10,268 nucleotides of DNA from Roseiflexaceae bacterium UBA965 (GTDB taxonomy: Bacteria; Chloroflexota; Chloroflexia; Chloroflexales; Roseiflexaceae): positions 1-10,268 of the forward strand of contig DBCF01000252.1 of the NCBI GenBank assembly GCA_002292925.1. The letters are read 5' to 3'. Under the pieces are notes generated by a model. That model was not told where the DNA came from and searched no databases. It was given only the letters and a program-made list of their open reading frames with translations. Each line of letters begins with the position of its first letter. Position 1 is the first letter of the stretch. Positions 1 through 6,203 of this stretch are shown here, piece after piece. A program made the translations under genes and the position numbers.

Positions 1-165
1 TAATAATATAAAATTAATTACTAAAAAATATGTATTATTAACAATAAAATGTATGGGTTTTCAGATAAATAATACGAAAAAAGCATATTAATATTTAATA
101 AATATAACACATTTATAGTTTGAATATAAAATATAGAAAATATCGTAATTATTGTTGAAATTAGT
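1..165. other. Very AT-rich gene-free block
   Basis: Direct counting gives 22 G/C among the first 160 bases (about 14%), against clearly more than 50% in the neighbouring genes. The transition is abrupt, near 165-170, where GCGTGCACGA begins. The block is rich in short A/T palindromes (for example ATATTT-AAT-AAATAT at 91-105) but I see no organised repeat array. The one sizeable open frame here (minus, 212-21) translates to low-complexity Ile/Leu/Tyr-rich sequence with no Shine-Dalgarno site and is not supported. Positions 166-295 return to normal composition and hold nothing I can name. The block could be a promoter region for a gene left of the window, the edge of transferred DNA, or a structural AT tract. 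Confidence 0.6.
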
Positions 166-295
166 GTATCGCGTGCACGAAATGAAAAACGAGTACGGCT
201 GAGTGTACGCAACCATGTGAAGCATGCGCAGATAACGGTTACAGCCCAACCGCTACGGTGGGCAGTTGGGTATGAGTTGATGAGTGGAAAAGGTG

Positions 296-1630
296 TTATG
301 GTCGGAGTGCTTGTAGGGCGGCGTTGATGAATTTATCTTGGTCGGGATGCACATCATCCCAGCCATCGGTGATTACGATGTCAGGAACAATCCCGACGTT
401 TTCGATATATTCACCATTGGGTTGCCGATAGAGGAGTTCTGCGAGCCACAACACTGAGCCATCATCAAAGTCATAGGGGTAGAGATTTTCGCTATTCCCT
501 GCGGTGGTTTCGCCAACCACGGTGATTTTTTTGAGGTGCCGTAGTCCTGCGGTAAACATTTCGGAGGCACTGGCCGTATCTTGGCTGGTGAGTACGGCAA
601 TCGGCAAGCGGTCAAACGGGGGTAGCGTATGATTTGTGGGCACGGTGAGTGGGTAATTATTGTTGCGGTCAACCTGATCACCAATCGTGCCCCCATCATG
701 GAACAGCGCTACTACGTTGAGCATGGCGTCAATGCTGCCACCGCCGTTTTCGCGGATATCAATGATGAGGCCTGCCGGTTGTTGCTGGGCACTTGCTTGA
801 TTGAGGGCATCTTTGACGATATCGGCTAGGCTATCGCGATCAAATGAATCAATCGTCAGCAACACGATACCATTGTCGAGTGTACGGGCCACTGCTTCGG
901 GGAATGCATCGCCCGCAATGGCATTGCGTTGCATCGTGATTTGACGCGGTGCCTCGGCACCGCGCTGGAGCGTCACCGTCAAATCACTACCGATTGGCCC
1001 ACGAATCAAACTACTATACCCGGCATCGCCGAGCGTGTATGTCGTCGTGACTAACGTACTGCCAATAGCCGTAATCACATCGTACGGACGGATCCCCGCC
1101 TGTTCTGCAGGGCCATCAGCGGCAATGCGTGTCACGAGGAGCCCACTGTCGAGTTCACGGATCATGATGCCGATACCGGCATAGCCTGCTTCGCCGTTGT
1201 AAACGGCGTCATTCAAGACCGCTTCTTGAGGATCATCAAAGCGACTATGATCATCATTGAGTAGGTCGACAACTTCTTTGAGGATGGCATAAAACTGCGT
1301 CGTGTCAGGGGCATTGATGACACGATCGCGGTAGGTGGTGCGCACTGCAGCCCAATCAACGCCACGGAAGTCACGATAGACGTAATGATTATTCACCGTG
1401 TCCCACAAGGTATCGAACATTTTTTCACGCGCACTCGCCGACAACGGTGCGAGTGTGGGTGTTTCAATAATAGCGACGTTGGTGGCAGCGAGCGTAGGGA
1501 TTTCGGGTTGTATTTGTGCTGTGGGTGTGGATATGGGTGTGGCGACAGGCGTACTACAGGCAACCAGCACACACAGCCAAACTACCCACAGTGCATGATA
1601 GGCAAAGCGGTAATTGGGAGTGTGTGTCAT
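296..1630 (-). CDS. S41-family peptidase, PDZ-containing lipoprotein
   Basis: A 444-residue secreted serine peptidase of the S41 (C-terminal processing/tricorn/IRBP-like) family. The start at 1630 is chosen because GAGGG lies 5 bases upstream and the signal sequence begins there; a frame-open extension to 1681 adds 17 unneeded residues. Seen: hydrophobic segment 13-24, lipobox LVAC with lipidation Cys25, a Thr/Pro-rich linker (about 26-62), an N-terminal helical region with LNDDHSRF (His128), a PDZ domain (about 147-225), then the peptidase core with DIRENGGG (291-298), TASASE with the predicted nucleophile Ser354, and GETTAG (373-378). The residue 25 after Ser354, Lys in Ctp/Tsp enzymes, is Asn379, so a Ser-Lys dyad is absent. 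A tricorn/IRBP-like mechanism using a histidine such as His128 is an inference. It probably acts anchored outside the cytoplasmic membrane. It lies 63 bases behind the MFS gene, same strand, with no separate promoter evident. Confidence 0.88.
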   Translation of the reverse strand: MTHTPNYRFAYHALWVVWLCVLVACSTPVATPISTPTAQIQPEIPTLAATNVAIIETPTLAPLSASAREKMFDTLWDTVNNHYVYRDFRGVDWAAVRTTYRDRVINAPDTTQFYAILKEVVDLLNDDHSRFDDPQEAVLNDAVYNGEAGYAGIGIMIRELDSGLLVTRIAADGPAEQAGIRPYDVITAIGSTLVTTTYTLGDAGYSSLIRGPIGSDLTVTLQRGAEAPRQITMQRNAIAGDAFPEAVARTLDNGIVLLTIDSFDRDSLADIVKDALNQASAQQQPAGLIIDIRENGGGSIDAMLNVVALFHDGGTIGDQVDRNNNYPLTVPTNHTLPPFDRLPIAVLTSQDTASASEMFTAGLRHLKKITVVGETTAGNSENLYPYDFDDGSVLWLAELLYRQPNGEYIENVGIVPDIVITDGWDDVHPDQDKFINAALQALRP

Positions 1631-1693
1631 GATTGCCCTCGTCGTTTCATAGCGAATGTCGTTCCACGGGTATTGCACCATGGGACTCGATAT

Positions 1694-2887
1694 TTAGGCA
1701 TTGGGTGGTGAAACCGTGGCACGCTGGGTAATGGTGGCCAAACGGCGCGCAAATACAAACAAACAAATCCCCACCACAATGGTCGCGATGAGTGCCTGTT
1801 GTAGCGTCGTTCTTTCGGCAACGATACCGATCAACGGTGGCCCCACAATAAACGACACATAGCACATCGACATCAATGCCCCCGATAAGGCACTGTTTTG
1901 GCCGGGTACGAGTTGTGCACCTGCGGTAAGGGTGGTAGGAATCGGCCCTGCGACGCCAAACCCGAGTACCCCCAAGGCAATTACTGCCAACCACAAATCA
2001 CTGGTAAAGGCAATAACCACACCGGCGACGGTGATGGCGATAGCCGAAAAAACGACCGATTGTACCACGCCAAAGCGCGCCACCACGGCGTTGTTGGTCA
2101 TCCGCCCGATAAACATCACGGTATTGAAAATCGCAAAGCCGGCACCCCCAATAAATGCTGATGCGCCCAAATCACGCAAGTGCAACACCGACCAATTGAT
2201 GGCCAAGCCTTCGCCAAAAGCCGCAAAAAAACCAATCATGCTCAAGGTGAGTACAATCGGGTTGTGGATGAGTAAACGGATTGCGGCGCCGGCGCCAGCT
2301 GCGCCTTCTTCGATATGGCTGGGTGGGTAGGGTACGAATTGATTAATCAGCATAATAACGGTGCCAATGACCGCAATGATTATTAAAATCATCTGATAGG
2401 TCAACCCCATCCCAAGTAGTTGTCCAGTAATCAATGAACTAAACACGGCACCAACACAAAATGCGGCATGGACTTTGTTCATCACGGTGGTGTTGCGTTC
2501 CCGTTCCCAGTCCATGGTAACGCTATTGACTGATAATTCAACAGCCCCATAGCCGATGCCATAGAGTGCACTGACTAACCCGAAATGGAATGGTGTCTGA
2601 GACATTGCTAAACTGACCGATGCAAGTACCAGCATTAGTATCCCAAAGGTCATACTGTGATGTTTGCCGACGCGCTCGACGAATTGTCCGGCAAACAATA
2701 AGATAAACACCGAAATAAACGGAGAAATCAAGGTGAGTGTGCCAAATAATGCTTCGCCCATCTGCAAGGCGGGCAGAATCTCGGCCCAAAGTACTCCATT
2801 GGCGCCGATTGCAACGCCGAAAAAAACAAAAATGGCATATATTAATGCATAGACGGTACGATAGTTCCACGGTTTACCCTGCTGCAC
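1694..2887 (-). CDS. MFS transporter, YbjJ/FucP-like, 12 TM
   Basis: A 397-residue major facilitator superfamily permease of normal length. I start it at a GTG (2887): AAAGGGGG sits a few bases upstream and the first TM helix follows at once (about residues 11-30). The frame stays open to 3103, but the extra 72 residues are hydrophilic and lie over the metG leader. Hydrophobic segments fall near 11-30, 46-68, 79-95, 102-120, 138-158, 164-184, 210-230, 245-263, 275-294, 298-318, 332-355 and 364-381. There is a charged central loop (about 186-205), the usual 6+6 arrangement. The loop after TM2 reads GQFVERVGKHH, a degenerate MFS motif A. The stretch VTMDWERERNTTVMNKVHAAFCVGAVFSS (122-150) resembles the YbjJ/FucP branch. 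The substrate is unknown; sugars or small hydrophilic compounds are possible. It is probably the first gene of a transcript that includes the S41 lipoprotein. Confidence 0.85.
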   Translation of the reverse strand: MQQGKPWNYRTVYALIYAIFVFFGVAIGANGVLWAEILPALQMGEALFGTLTLISPFISVFILLFAGQFVERVGKHHSMTFGILMLVLASVSLAMSQTPFHFGLVSALYGIGYGAVELSVNSVTMDWERERNTTVMNKVHAAFCVGAVFSSLITGQLLGMGLTYQMILIIIAVIGTVIMLINQFVPYPPSHIEEGAAGAGAAIRLLIHNPIVLTLSMIGFFAAFGEGLAINWSVLHLRDLGASAFIGGAGFAIFNTVMFIGRMTNNAVVARFGVVQSVVFSAIAITVAGVVIAFTSDLWLAVIALGVLGFGVAGPIPTTLTAGAQLVPGQNSALSGALMSMCYVSFIVGPPLIGIVAERTTLQQALIATIVVGICLFVFARRLATITQRATVSPPNA

Positions 2888-2923
2888 ATGGCCCCCTTTG
2901 GCATAGTTGCGATAGATATAAGT

Positions 2924-2932
2924 AGTATACCA
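2924..2932 (-). promoter_or_regulatory. Candidate extended -10 promoter for the MFS gene
   Basis: On the minus strand the sequence reads TGG-TATACT, an extended -10 (TGn followed by a TATAAT-like hexamer, 5 of 6). It would start transcription near 2917, about 30 bases before the GTG start and upstream of the AAAGGGGG ribosome site (2891-2898). I see no good -35 box, which extended -10 promoters can lack. This is a pattern match only. Confidence 0.35.
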
Positions 2933-2955
2933 ATGAAATGGAACGGCCGTCGTCG

Positions 2956-2985
2956 TTGCGTGTAGGAGTGGTTTCGTGGTATATT
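2956..2985 (+). promoter_or_regulatory. Candidate promoter of the metG leader transcript
   Basis: TTGCGT (2956-2961) and TATATT (2980-2985) are separated by 18 bases and resemble sigma-70 -35 and -10 boxes (4/6 and 5/6 matches). Transcription would begin near 2992, giving a 5' leader of about 170 bases that contains the leader ORF and the terminator before metG. The position fits the attenuation model, but the call rests on pattern matching alone. Confidence 0.35.
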
Positions 2986-3014
2986 GGGGCAGATATTTCG
3001 ATGGATGGGCGTAA

Positions 3015-3080
3015 ATGATGGTGTGCTCCCAAACGGTAACCATGATGATGCAGATGCCTTGTCCCGCGTGTTGTTTGTAG
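3015..3080 (+). CDS. Putative Met/Cys-rich leader peptide of metG
   Basis: A 21-codon open frame from ATG 3015 to TAG 3078-3080. Residues 10-21 read MMMQMPCPACCL; the first nine are MMVCSQTVT. Six of 21 residues are Met and four are Cys, far above ordinary composition. A partial Shine-Dalgarno site, GGATGGG (3003-3009), lies 5 bases before the ATG, and an in-frame stop (TAA 3012-3014) precedes it. A shorter version could start at ATG 3042. It sits between a candidate promoter and an intrinsic terminator that directly precedes the methionyl-tRNA synthetase gene. This is the layout of ribosome-mediated attenuators, where slow decoding of the codons for the regulated amino acid prevents termination. 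That it is translated and regulatory is inference; the codons and spacing are seen directly. It is too short for homology searches to settle. Confidence 0.62.
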   Translation: MMVCSQTVTMMMQMPCPACCL

Positions 3081-3132
3081 TGGCGTTTGCCACCCAAGCG
3101 CACCGCGGGTACACGTGTACCTGCGGTTTTTT
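3050..3132 (+). promoter_or_regulatory. Candidate metG transcription attenuator (alternative helices)
   Basis: Three mutually related structures can be drawn. (1) A leader helix: 3050-3058 (GCAGATGCC) with 3082-3090 (GGCGTTTGC), 9 pairs including two G-U, covering Met and Gln codons. (2) An antiterminator: CCCGCG 3063-3068 with CGCGGG 3104-3109, extendable by TG/CA across one bulged base, enclosing the small hairpin GTGGC-GTTT-GCCAC (3080-3093). (3) The terminator, 3102-3132. Helix 2 uses the 5' arm of the terminator, so helices 2 and 3 exclude each other. A ribosome paused on the Met codons would melt helix 1 and leave 3063-3070 free, favouring readthrough. A ribosome reaching the stop codon at 3078-3080 would cover that segment and allow termination. 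The pairings are seen; folding energies and function are not tested. Confidence 0.55.
3102..3132 (+). terminator. Intrinsic terminator in the metG leader
   Basis: An 11-pair stem (3102-3112 with 3117-3127, one G-U pair at 3107/3122), tetraloop ACGT, followed by six T (3127-3132). It is 28 bases upstream of the metG ATG and points toward it. The genes to the left are on the other strand, so the only plus-strand transcript it could end is the metG leader itself. This makes it an attenuator rather than an end-of-operon terminator. Confidence 0.75.
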
Positions 3133-3160
3133 ATTTGTGTAGTCAGTTGTGGAGGGATAT

Positions 3161-4915
3161 ATGTCAGAACACATTCTCGTATCAGTGGCATGGCCATACG
3201 CCAACGGCCCGTTTCACGTGGGGCACATGGCTGGTGCCTATCTGCCGGCAGACATTTTTGCCCGCTACCAACGCTTGCGTGGTCGCCACGTATTAATGGT
3301 ATCAGGCTCAGATTGTCACGGTACCCCCATCACCTTGGCCGCCGAAAAAGAAGGCGTGACACCCCAGACCATCATCAATCGCTATCACCAAAGCTTCATC
3401 GAAACCTTGCATGCCATGGGCATCACCTTCGATTTGTTTACCCAAACCTACACCACCAATCATTATGCGGCTACCACCGATATTTTTGAAAAGCTTCAGG
3501 CCAAAGGCTACATCTACCGCGAAATCGCGATTGGTTCGTATAGCGAATCACTGCAACGCTTTTTGCCCGACCGCTTTGTCGAAGGCACCTGCCCCAACTG
3601 TAATTACGCCAAGGCCCGTGGCGACCAATGCGACAAATGTGGCCAATTGCGTGACCCCAAAGAATTGGGGTCGCCCCGCTCGACGCTCGATGGCGCGCCA
3701 GTGATTTTCCGTGATACCGAGCATTTCTTCCTCGATTTGGCAAAACTCGAACCGGCGCTGCGTGAATGGCTCGATGCGACCGATCGTGACTATTGGCGCT
3801 CCAATACCATGCAATTCACCCAAAACTGGTTGCGCGAAGGATTGCACGGCCGCGCCATTACCCGTGACCTCGAATGGGGCGTGCCAGTACCAGGGAATGT
3901 AGACGGCTTTGCCGACAAACGCATCTACGTCTGGTTTGATGCGGTGATTGGCTACTACTCGGCTTCACTCGAATGGGCCAAACGCACCGACCAACCTGAG
4001 GCCTGGCGCAAGTGGTGGGATCCAGCGAGTGCCCAGCGGAGCTACTACTTCATCGGTAAAGACAACATCCCCTTCCACACCATCATCTGGCCAGCCATGT
4101 TGCTGGGGTATGGTGATCGGGCCTTGCCGTATGACGTGCCTGCCAACGAATTCCTCAATCTCGAAGGCCAAAAGATGAGTACCAGCCAAAATTGGGCCTT
4201 GTGGATGCCCGACATCATGGCGCGTTACGAGCCCGATTTGGTGCGCTATTACCTCACCGCTGCCGCCCCCGAAGGCCGCGACAGTAATTGGAGCTGGGCC
4301 GAATTTGTGCAACGCACCAACAGCGAATTGGTCGCCACCTGGGGCAATTTGGCCAACCGCGTACTCACCATCGCCCAACGTAACTTTGATGGTGTGCCGA
4401 CCCCCAGTGAACTGAATGCCGCCGATACGACGTTGCTCAATACCATCGAAACAGGTTTTGCCCGGGTCACTGAGCTCTACGAAGCCGTCAAGTTGCGCAG
4501 TGCCTTGCAAGAAACCATGGCGTTGGCCCAGACCGCCAACCAATACTTGAGTGAGCAAGAGCCGTGGAAGGTGGTCAAGGTCGACCGTGAGCGGGCCGCT
4601 ACCGTCATCTTTGTGGCGCTCAAGGTCATCGACACCCTCAACCGACTTTTTTCACCCATCATGCCCCACGCCAGCCAAAAACTGCACCAGATGCTGGGCT
4701 ATGACGACGCGATTGCGCCCCAACCCCAAATCGAATACGAACTCGATCCCGATGGCGCCCAACGCCCGGTCCTGACCGGCCAATACGCCATTGCGGCACG
4801 CTGGCAGATGAGCGAATTGGTGCCAGGGGTCAGCTTGCGCGATCCAGCACCGCTGTTCCGCAAACTTGACGACAGTGTGGCGGCCGACGAATTAGCCCGC
4901 CTGCAAGCCAAATAA
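3161..4915 (+). CDS. metG: Methionyl-tRNA synthetase
   Basis: Cytoplasmic class I aminoacyl-tRNA synthetase, 584 residues, which charges tRNA-Met with methionine using ATP. ATG 3161 is preceded by GGAGGG (3151-3156); a GTG at 3149 is in frame but lies before that site. Seen: WPYANGPFHVGH (11-22) carrying the HIGH-type motif HVGH (19-22); a connective domain with one zinc knuckle, C144-x2-C147 and C157-x2-C160; DRFVEGTCPNC (137-147); YVWFDAVIGY (256-265); and the KMSKS loop as KMSTS (338-342). An alpha-helical anticodon-binding domain follows to about residue 510. The protein ends without the C-terminal Trbp111/EMAP-like tRNA-binding domain of longer MetRS such as the E. coli enzyme. It is monocistronic by context, with a terminator directly after it and an apparent Met-responsive attenuator before it. 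Confidence 0.97.
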   Translation: MSEHILVSVAWPYANGPFHVGHMAGAYLPADIFARYQRLRGRHVLMVSGSDCHGTPITLAAEKEGVTPQTIINRYHQSFIETLHAMGITFDLFTQTYTTNHYAATTDIFEKLQAKGYIYREIAIGSYSESLQRFLPDRFVEGTCPNCNYAKARGDQCDKCGQLRDPKELGSPRSTLDGAPVIFRDTEHFFLDLAKLEPALREWLDATDRDYWRSNTMQFTQNWLREGLHGRAITRDLEWGVPVPGNVDGFADKRIYVWFDAVIGYYSASLEWAKRTDQPEAWRKWWDPASAQRSYYFIGKDNIPFHTIIWPAMLLGYGDRALPYDVPANEFLNLEGQKMSTSQNWALWMPDIMARYEPDLVRYYLTAAAPEGRDSNWSWAEFVQRTNSELVATWGNLANRVLTIAQRNFDGVPTPSELNAADTTLLNTIETGFARVTELYEAVKLRSALQETMALAQTANQYLSEQEPWKVVKVDRERAATVIFVALKVIDTLNRLFSPIMPHASQKLHQMLGYDDAIAPQPQIEYELDPDGAQRPVLTGQYAIAARWQMSELVPGVSLRDPAPLFRKLDDSVAADELARLQAK

Positions 4916-4928
4916 TTCTAGGTGACCG

Positions 4929-4961
4929 ATGCGCCGTATCAACCGATGCGGCGCATTTTTT
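4929..4961 (+). terminator. Intrinsic terminator after metG
   Basis: A 12-pair stem (4929-4940 with 4945-4956, one T-G pair) with tetraloop AACC, followed by six T (4956-4961). It starts 13 bases after the metG stop codon and separates metG from the VOC gene. Confidence 0.88.
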
Positions 4962-4989
4962 GACGATAAAACAACGAAAGAGGGTGCTG

Positions 4990-5430
4990 ATGCGATTTGG
5001 ACATATCAACATTGTGGCGCGCGATTGGCGCGCCTTGGCAGCGTTTTATTGTGACCAATTAGGCTGTACGTTACTCGCCCCCGAACGCGATTTGTCTGGC
5101 CCACTTATCGACGGCGCCCTTGGCGTCAGCGATGCCCGCATCAATGGCGTGCATGTACGCTTGCCTGGCTTTGGTGATGGTGGTCCCACCATCGAGATTT
5201 ATCGCTATGAACCGTTGATTGAAGCGGGGGCGGCTTCGGTACGCCGTACCGGCTTTGGGCACATCGCCTTCCAAGTGGACGATATCGCCACCGTGCGGGC
5301 TGCGATTGCGGCGGCGGGTGGCACGATTACCGGCGATGTCGTGACCACGACAGCCGGCACCCGCCAAGTGTCGTGGTGCTATGTCACCGATCCCGAAGGC
5401 AACGGCATCGAATTGCAAACCTGGTATTAG
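4990..5430 (+). CDS. VOC-family (glyoxalase/dioxygenase-fold) protein
   Basis: A 146-residue protein of the vicinal oxygen chelate superfamily (glyoxalase I, bleomycin resistance, extradiol dioxygenase, epimerase). ATG 4990 has GAGGG 5 bases upstream; an in-frame upstream start would fall within the metG terminator. It contains two beta-alpha-beta-beta-beta modules: HINIVARDWRALAAFYCDQL (5-24) opens the first and GHIAFQVDDIATVRAAIAAAG (90-110) the second. The four expected metal-facing positions are present: His5, Glu69 (TIEIYRYEP), His91 and Glu141 (GIELQTWY). DPEGNGIEL (134-142) is a common VOC signature. Retaining all four ligands suggests an active metalloenzyme rather than a binding protein, but the reaction is not predictable; glyoxalase-like or methylmalonyl-CoA epimerase-like chemistry are options. 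Flanking terminators suggest its own transcript. Confidence 0.85.
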   Translation: MRFGHINIVARDWRALAAFYCDQLGCTLLAPERDLSGPLIDGALGVSDARINGVHVRLPGFGDGGPTIEIYRYEPLIEAGAASVRRTGFGHIAFQVDDIATVRAAIAAAGGTITGDVVTTTAGTRQVSWCYVTDPEGNGIELQTWY

Positions 5431-5455
5431 AGTGCGGTTGGTGGGATGTGGGTGT

Positions 5456-5492
5456 GGCGGATGGCAATGGTGCCATCCGTCATTCATTTTTT
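5456..5492 (+). terminator. Probable terminator after the VOC gene
   Basis: An 11-pair stem (5456-5466 with 5471-5481, one G-T pair) with loop ATGG, then five bases and six T (5487-5492). It starts 25 bases after the VOC stop codon. The gap between stem and T-run is slightly long for an ideal intrinsic terminator. The rest of the gap to 5644 is A/T-rich with no clear promoter that I would defend. Confidence 0.65.
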
Positions 5493-5644
5493 GTGATGGG
5501 TGGTTTTTGTGAAATTTACCAAAAAACGATTGGTTTTTTTGAGGCGACAGGTACATATTGGTAAAAATTCCTAAAAACACAGGTAATGTACGCGCTATGC
5601 TTTGTGTGGCAAATCTACAGTTTTTGAAAAGCAAGGAGGATGTG

Positions 5645-6127
5645 ATGGGAGATCGAGATTGGTGTCGCAATTGTCGTCATTCGTCGGGCCATCTTGATGC
5701 ACTGTGGTGTAATCGGCATGATGAATATGTGGATAAATATGGTTGGTGCAAAGATTTCAGTTGGCCTGAGAGTGGCGGTGACGGTGGCGGTTGTTATATC
5801 GCTACTGCGACCCTTGACACCACCAATCGTGCGCAATTGTTGCAGTTGCTCCGGGCCTGGCGTGCCGAGTGTATGCGTCCTTACCGGCTAGGGCGTTGGC
5901 TCGAGGCGCGTTATGACCACATCGGACCACGGGTCGTCCAACAGATGCTCCACAATCAGACATTGCGCGGGCGCTATTTTCGTTGGTTTGTGCAACCCGC
6001 CGTGGCACTGGTGCAACGACGGCCACAATCAAGGATGAAATGGGTGTATAACGCCTTGGTCTATCTGATTTTTGTGGCGGGGTTGATTGCTGGGCAAATC
6101 CACAATCGCTTCACGCCGCCGCAATAA
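5645..6127 (+). CDS. Small four-Cys, CFI-box, C-terminal TM protein
   Basis: A 160-residue protein of unknown function. ATG 5645 follows AAGGAGG (5633-5639), a strong ribosome site. The N-terminus has four cysteines spaced C7-x2-C10-x11-C22-x12-C35 with WCKDF at the end, the look of a small zinc or iron-sulfur knuckle. A Gly-rich linker (43-49) leads to GCYIATATLD (49-58), which matches the CFIATA motif of the CFI-box-CTERM domain. The rest of that domain is recognisable: RAWRAECMRPYRLGRWLEARY (70-90), then HNQTLRGRYFRWFVQPAVALV (103-123). A hydrophobic helix (about 133-151) near the C-terminus should sit in the membrane, with the cysteine part probably cytoplasmic, since there is no signal peptide. 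Known from the family: the motif recurs at protein C-termini across bacteria; its role is not established to my knowledge. Terminators on both sides suggest a single-gene transcript. Confidence 0.75.
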   Translation: MGDRDWCRNCRHSSGHLDALWCNRHDEYVDKYGWCKDFSWPESGGDGGGCYIATATLDTTNRAQLLQLLRAWRAECMRPYRLGRWLEARYDHIGPRVVQQMLHNQTLRGRYFRWFVQPAVALVQRRPQSRMKWVYNALVYLIFVAGLIAGQIHNRFTPPQ

Positions 6128-6141
6128 CCCAACGTCTCATA

Positions 6142-6187
6142 AAAACAGGGGATAACGACGTATACATACGCCGTTATCCCCTGTTTT
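6142..6187 (+). terminator. Strong hairpin, probable terminator, before rsmI
   Basis: A 16-pair perfect stem (6142-6157 with 6172-6187), one A-C mismatch, four more pairs (6159-6162 with 6167-6170) and the loop TACA. The stem ends in AAAA/TTTT, so either strand ends in a T tract (four T on the plus strand, five on the minus). It begins 15 bases after the CFI-box gene and ends 16 bases before the rsmI ATG, so it may affect both. Confidence 0.75.
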
Positions 6188-6191
6188 GGTG

Positions 6192-6197
6192 TATCAT
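6192..6197 (+). promoter_or_regulatory. Possible -10 box giving a leaderless rsmI transcript
   Basis: TATCAT lies six bases before the rsmI ATG, so a transcript from it would begin at or next to the start codon. There is no recognisable -35 box at 16-18 bases, and the region that would hold it is inside the 6142-6187 hairpin. It is offered because rsmI lacks a ribosome-binding site. Confidence 0.22.
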
Positions 6198-6203
6198 ATC
6201 CAC

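Noticed and set aside
172..179. Palindrome CGTGCACG as an operator
   Set aside because: It is a single short palindrome with no second copy or nearby promoter, so it is expected by chance.
21..212. 63-codon minus-strand frame in the AT-rich block
   Set aside because: The product is low-complexity Ile/Leu/Tyr-rich, as random AT-rich DNA would give; there is no ribosome site or recognisable motif.
245..270. Inverted repeat CCCAAC/GTTGGG downstream of the S41 gene as its terminator
   Set aside because: The stem is six pairs with a poorly paired interior, and no T-run follows on the minus strand.
2888..3103. N-terminal extension of the MFS protein up to 3103
   Set aside because: The 72 extra residues are hydrophilic and unlike MFS N-termini. 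A GTG at 2887 has its own ribosome site and is followed by TM1, and the extension lies over the metG leader elements.
2990..3130. SAM-type riboswitch upstream of metG
   Set aside because: None of the conserved SAM-I core elements (such as the GAGGGA-type junctions) are visible, and the leader is too short for that fold plus a terminator.
3063..3132. T-box riboswitch upstream of metG
   Set aside because: ACCGCG at 3102-3107 matches the end of the T-box sequence, but the essential UGGN bulge and the AGGGUGG part are missing (AAGCGC stands there). I found no Stem I or specifier loop in the short leader.
3149..3160. GTG start at 3149 for metG
   Set aside because: The ribosome site GGAGGG lies after it, and MSEH from ATG 3161 matches a normal MetRS N-terminus.
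4960..4989. Start at 4960 for the VOC protein
   Set aside because: It lies in the T-run of the metG terminator; ATG 4990 has a proper ribosome site and begins the VOC fold directly.
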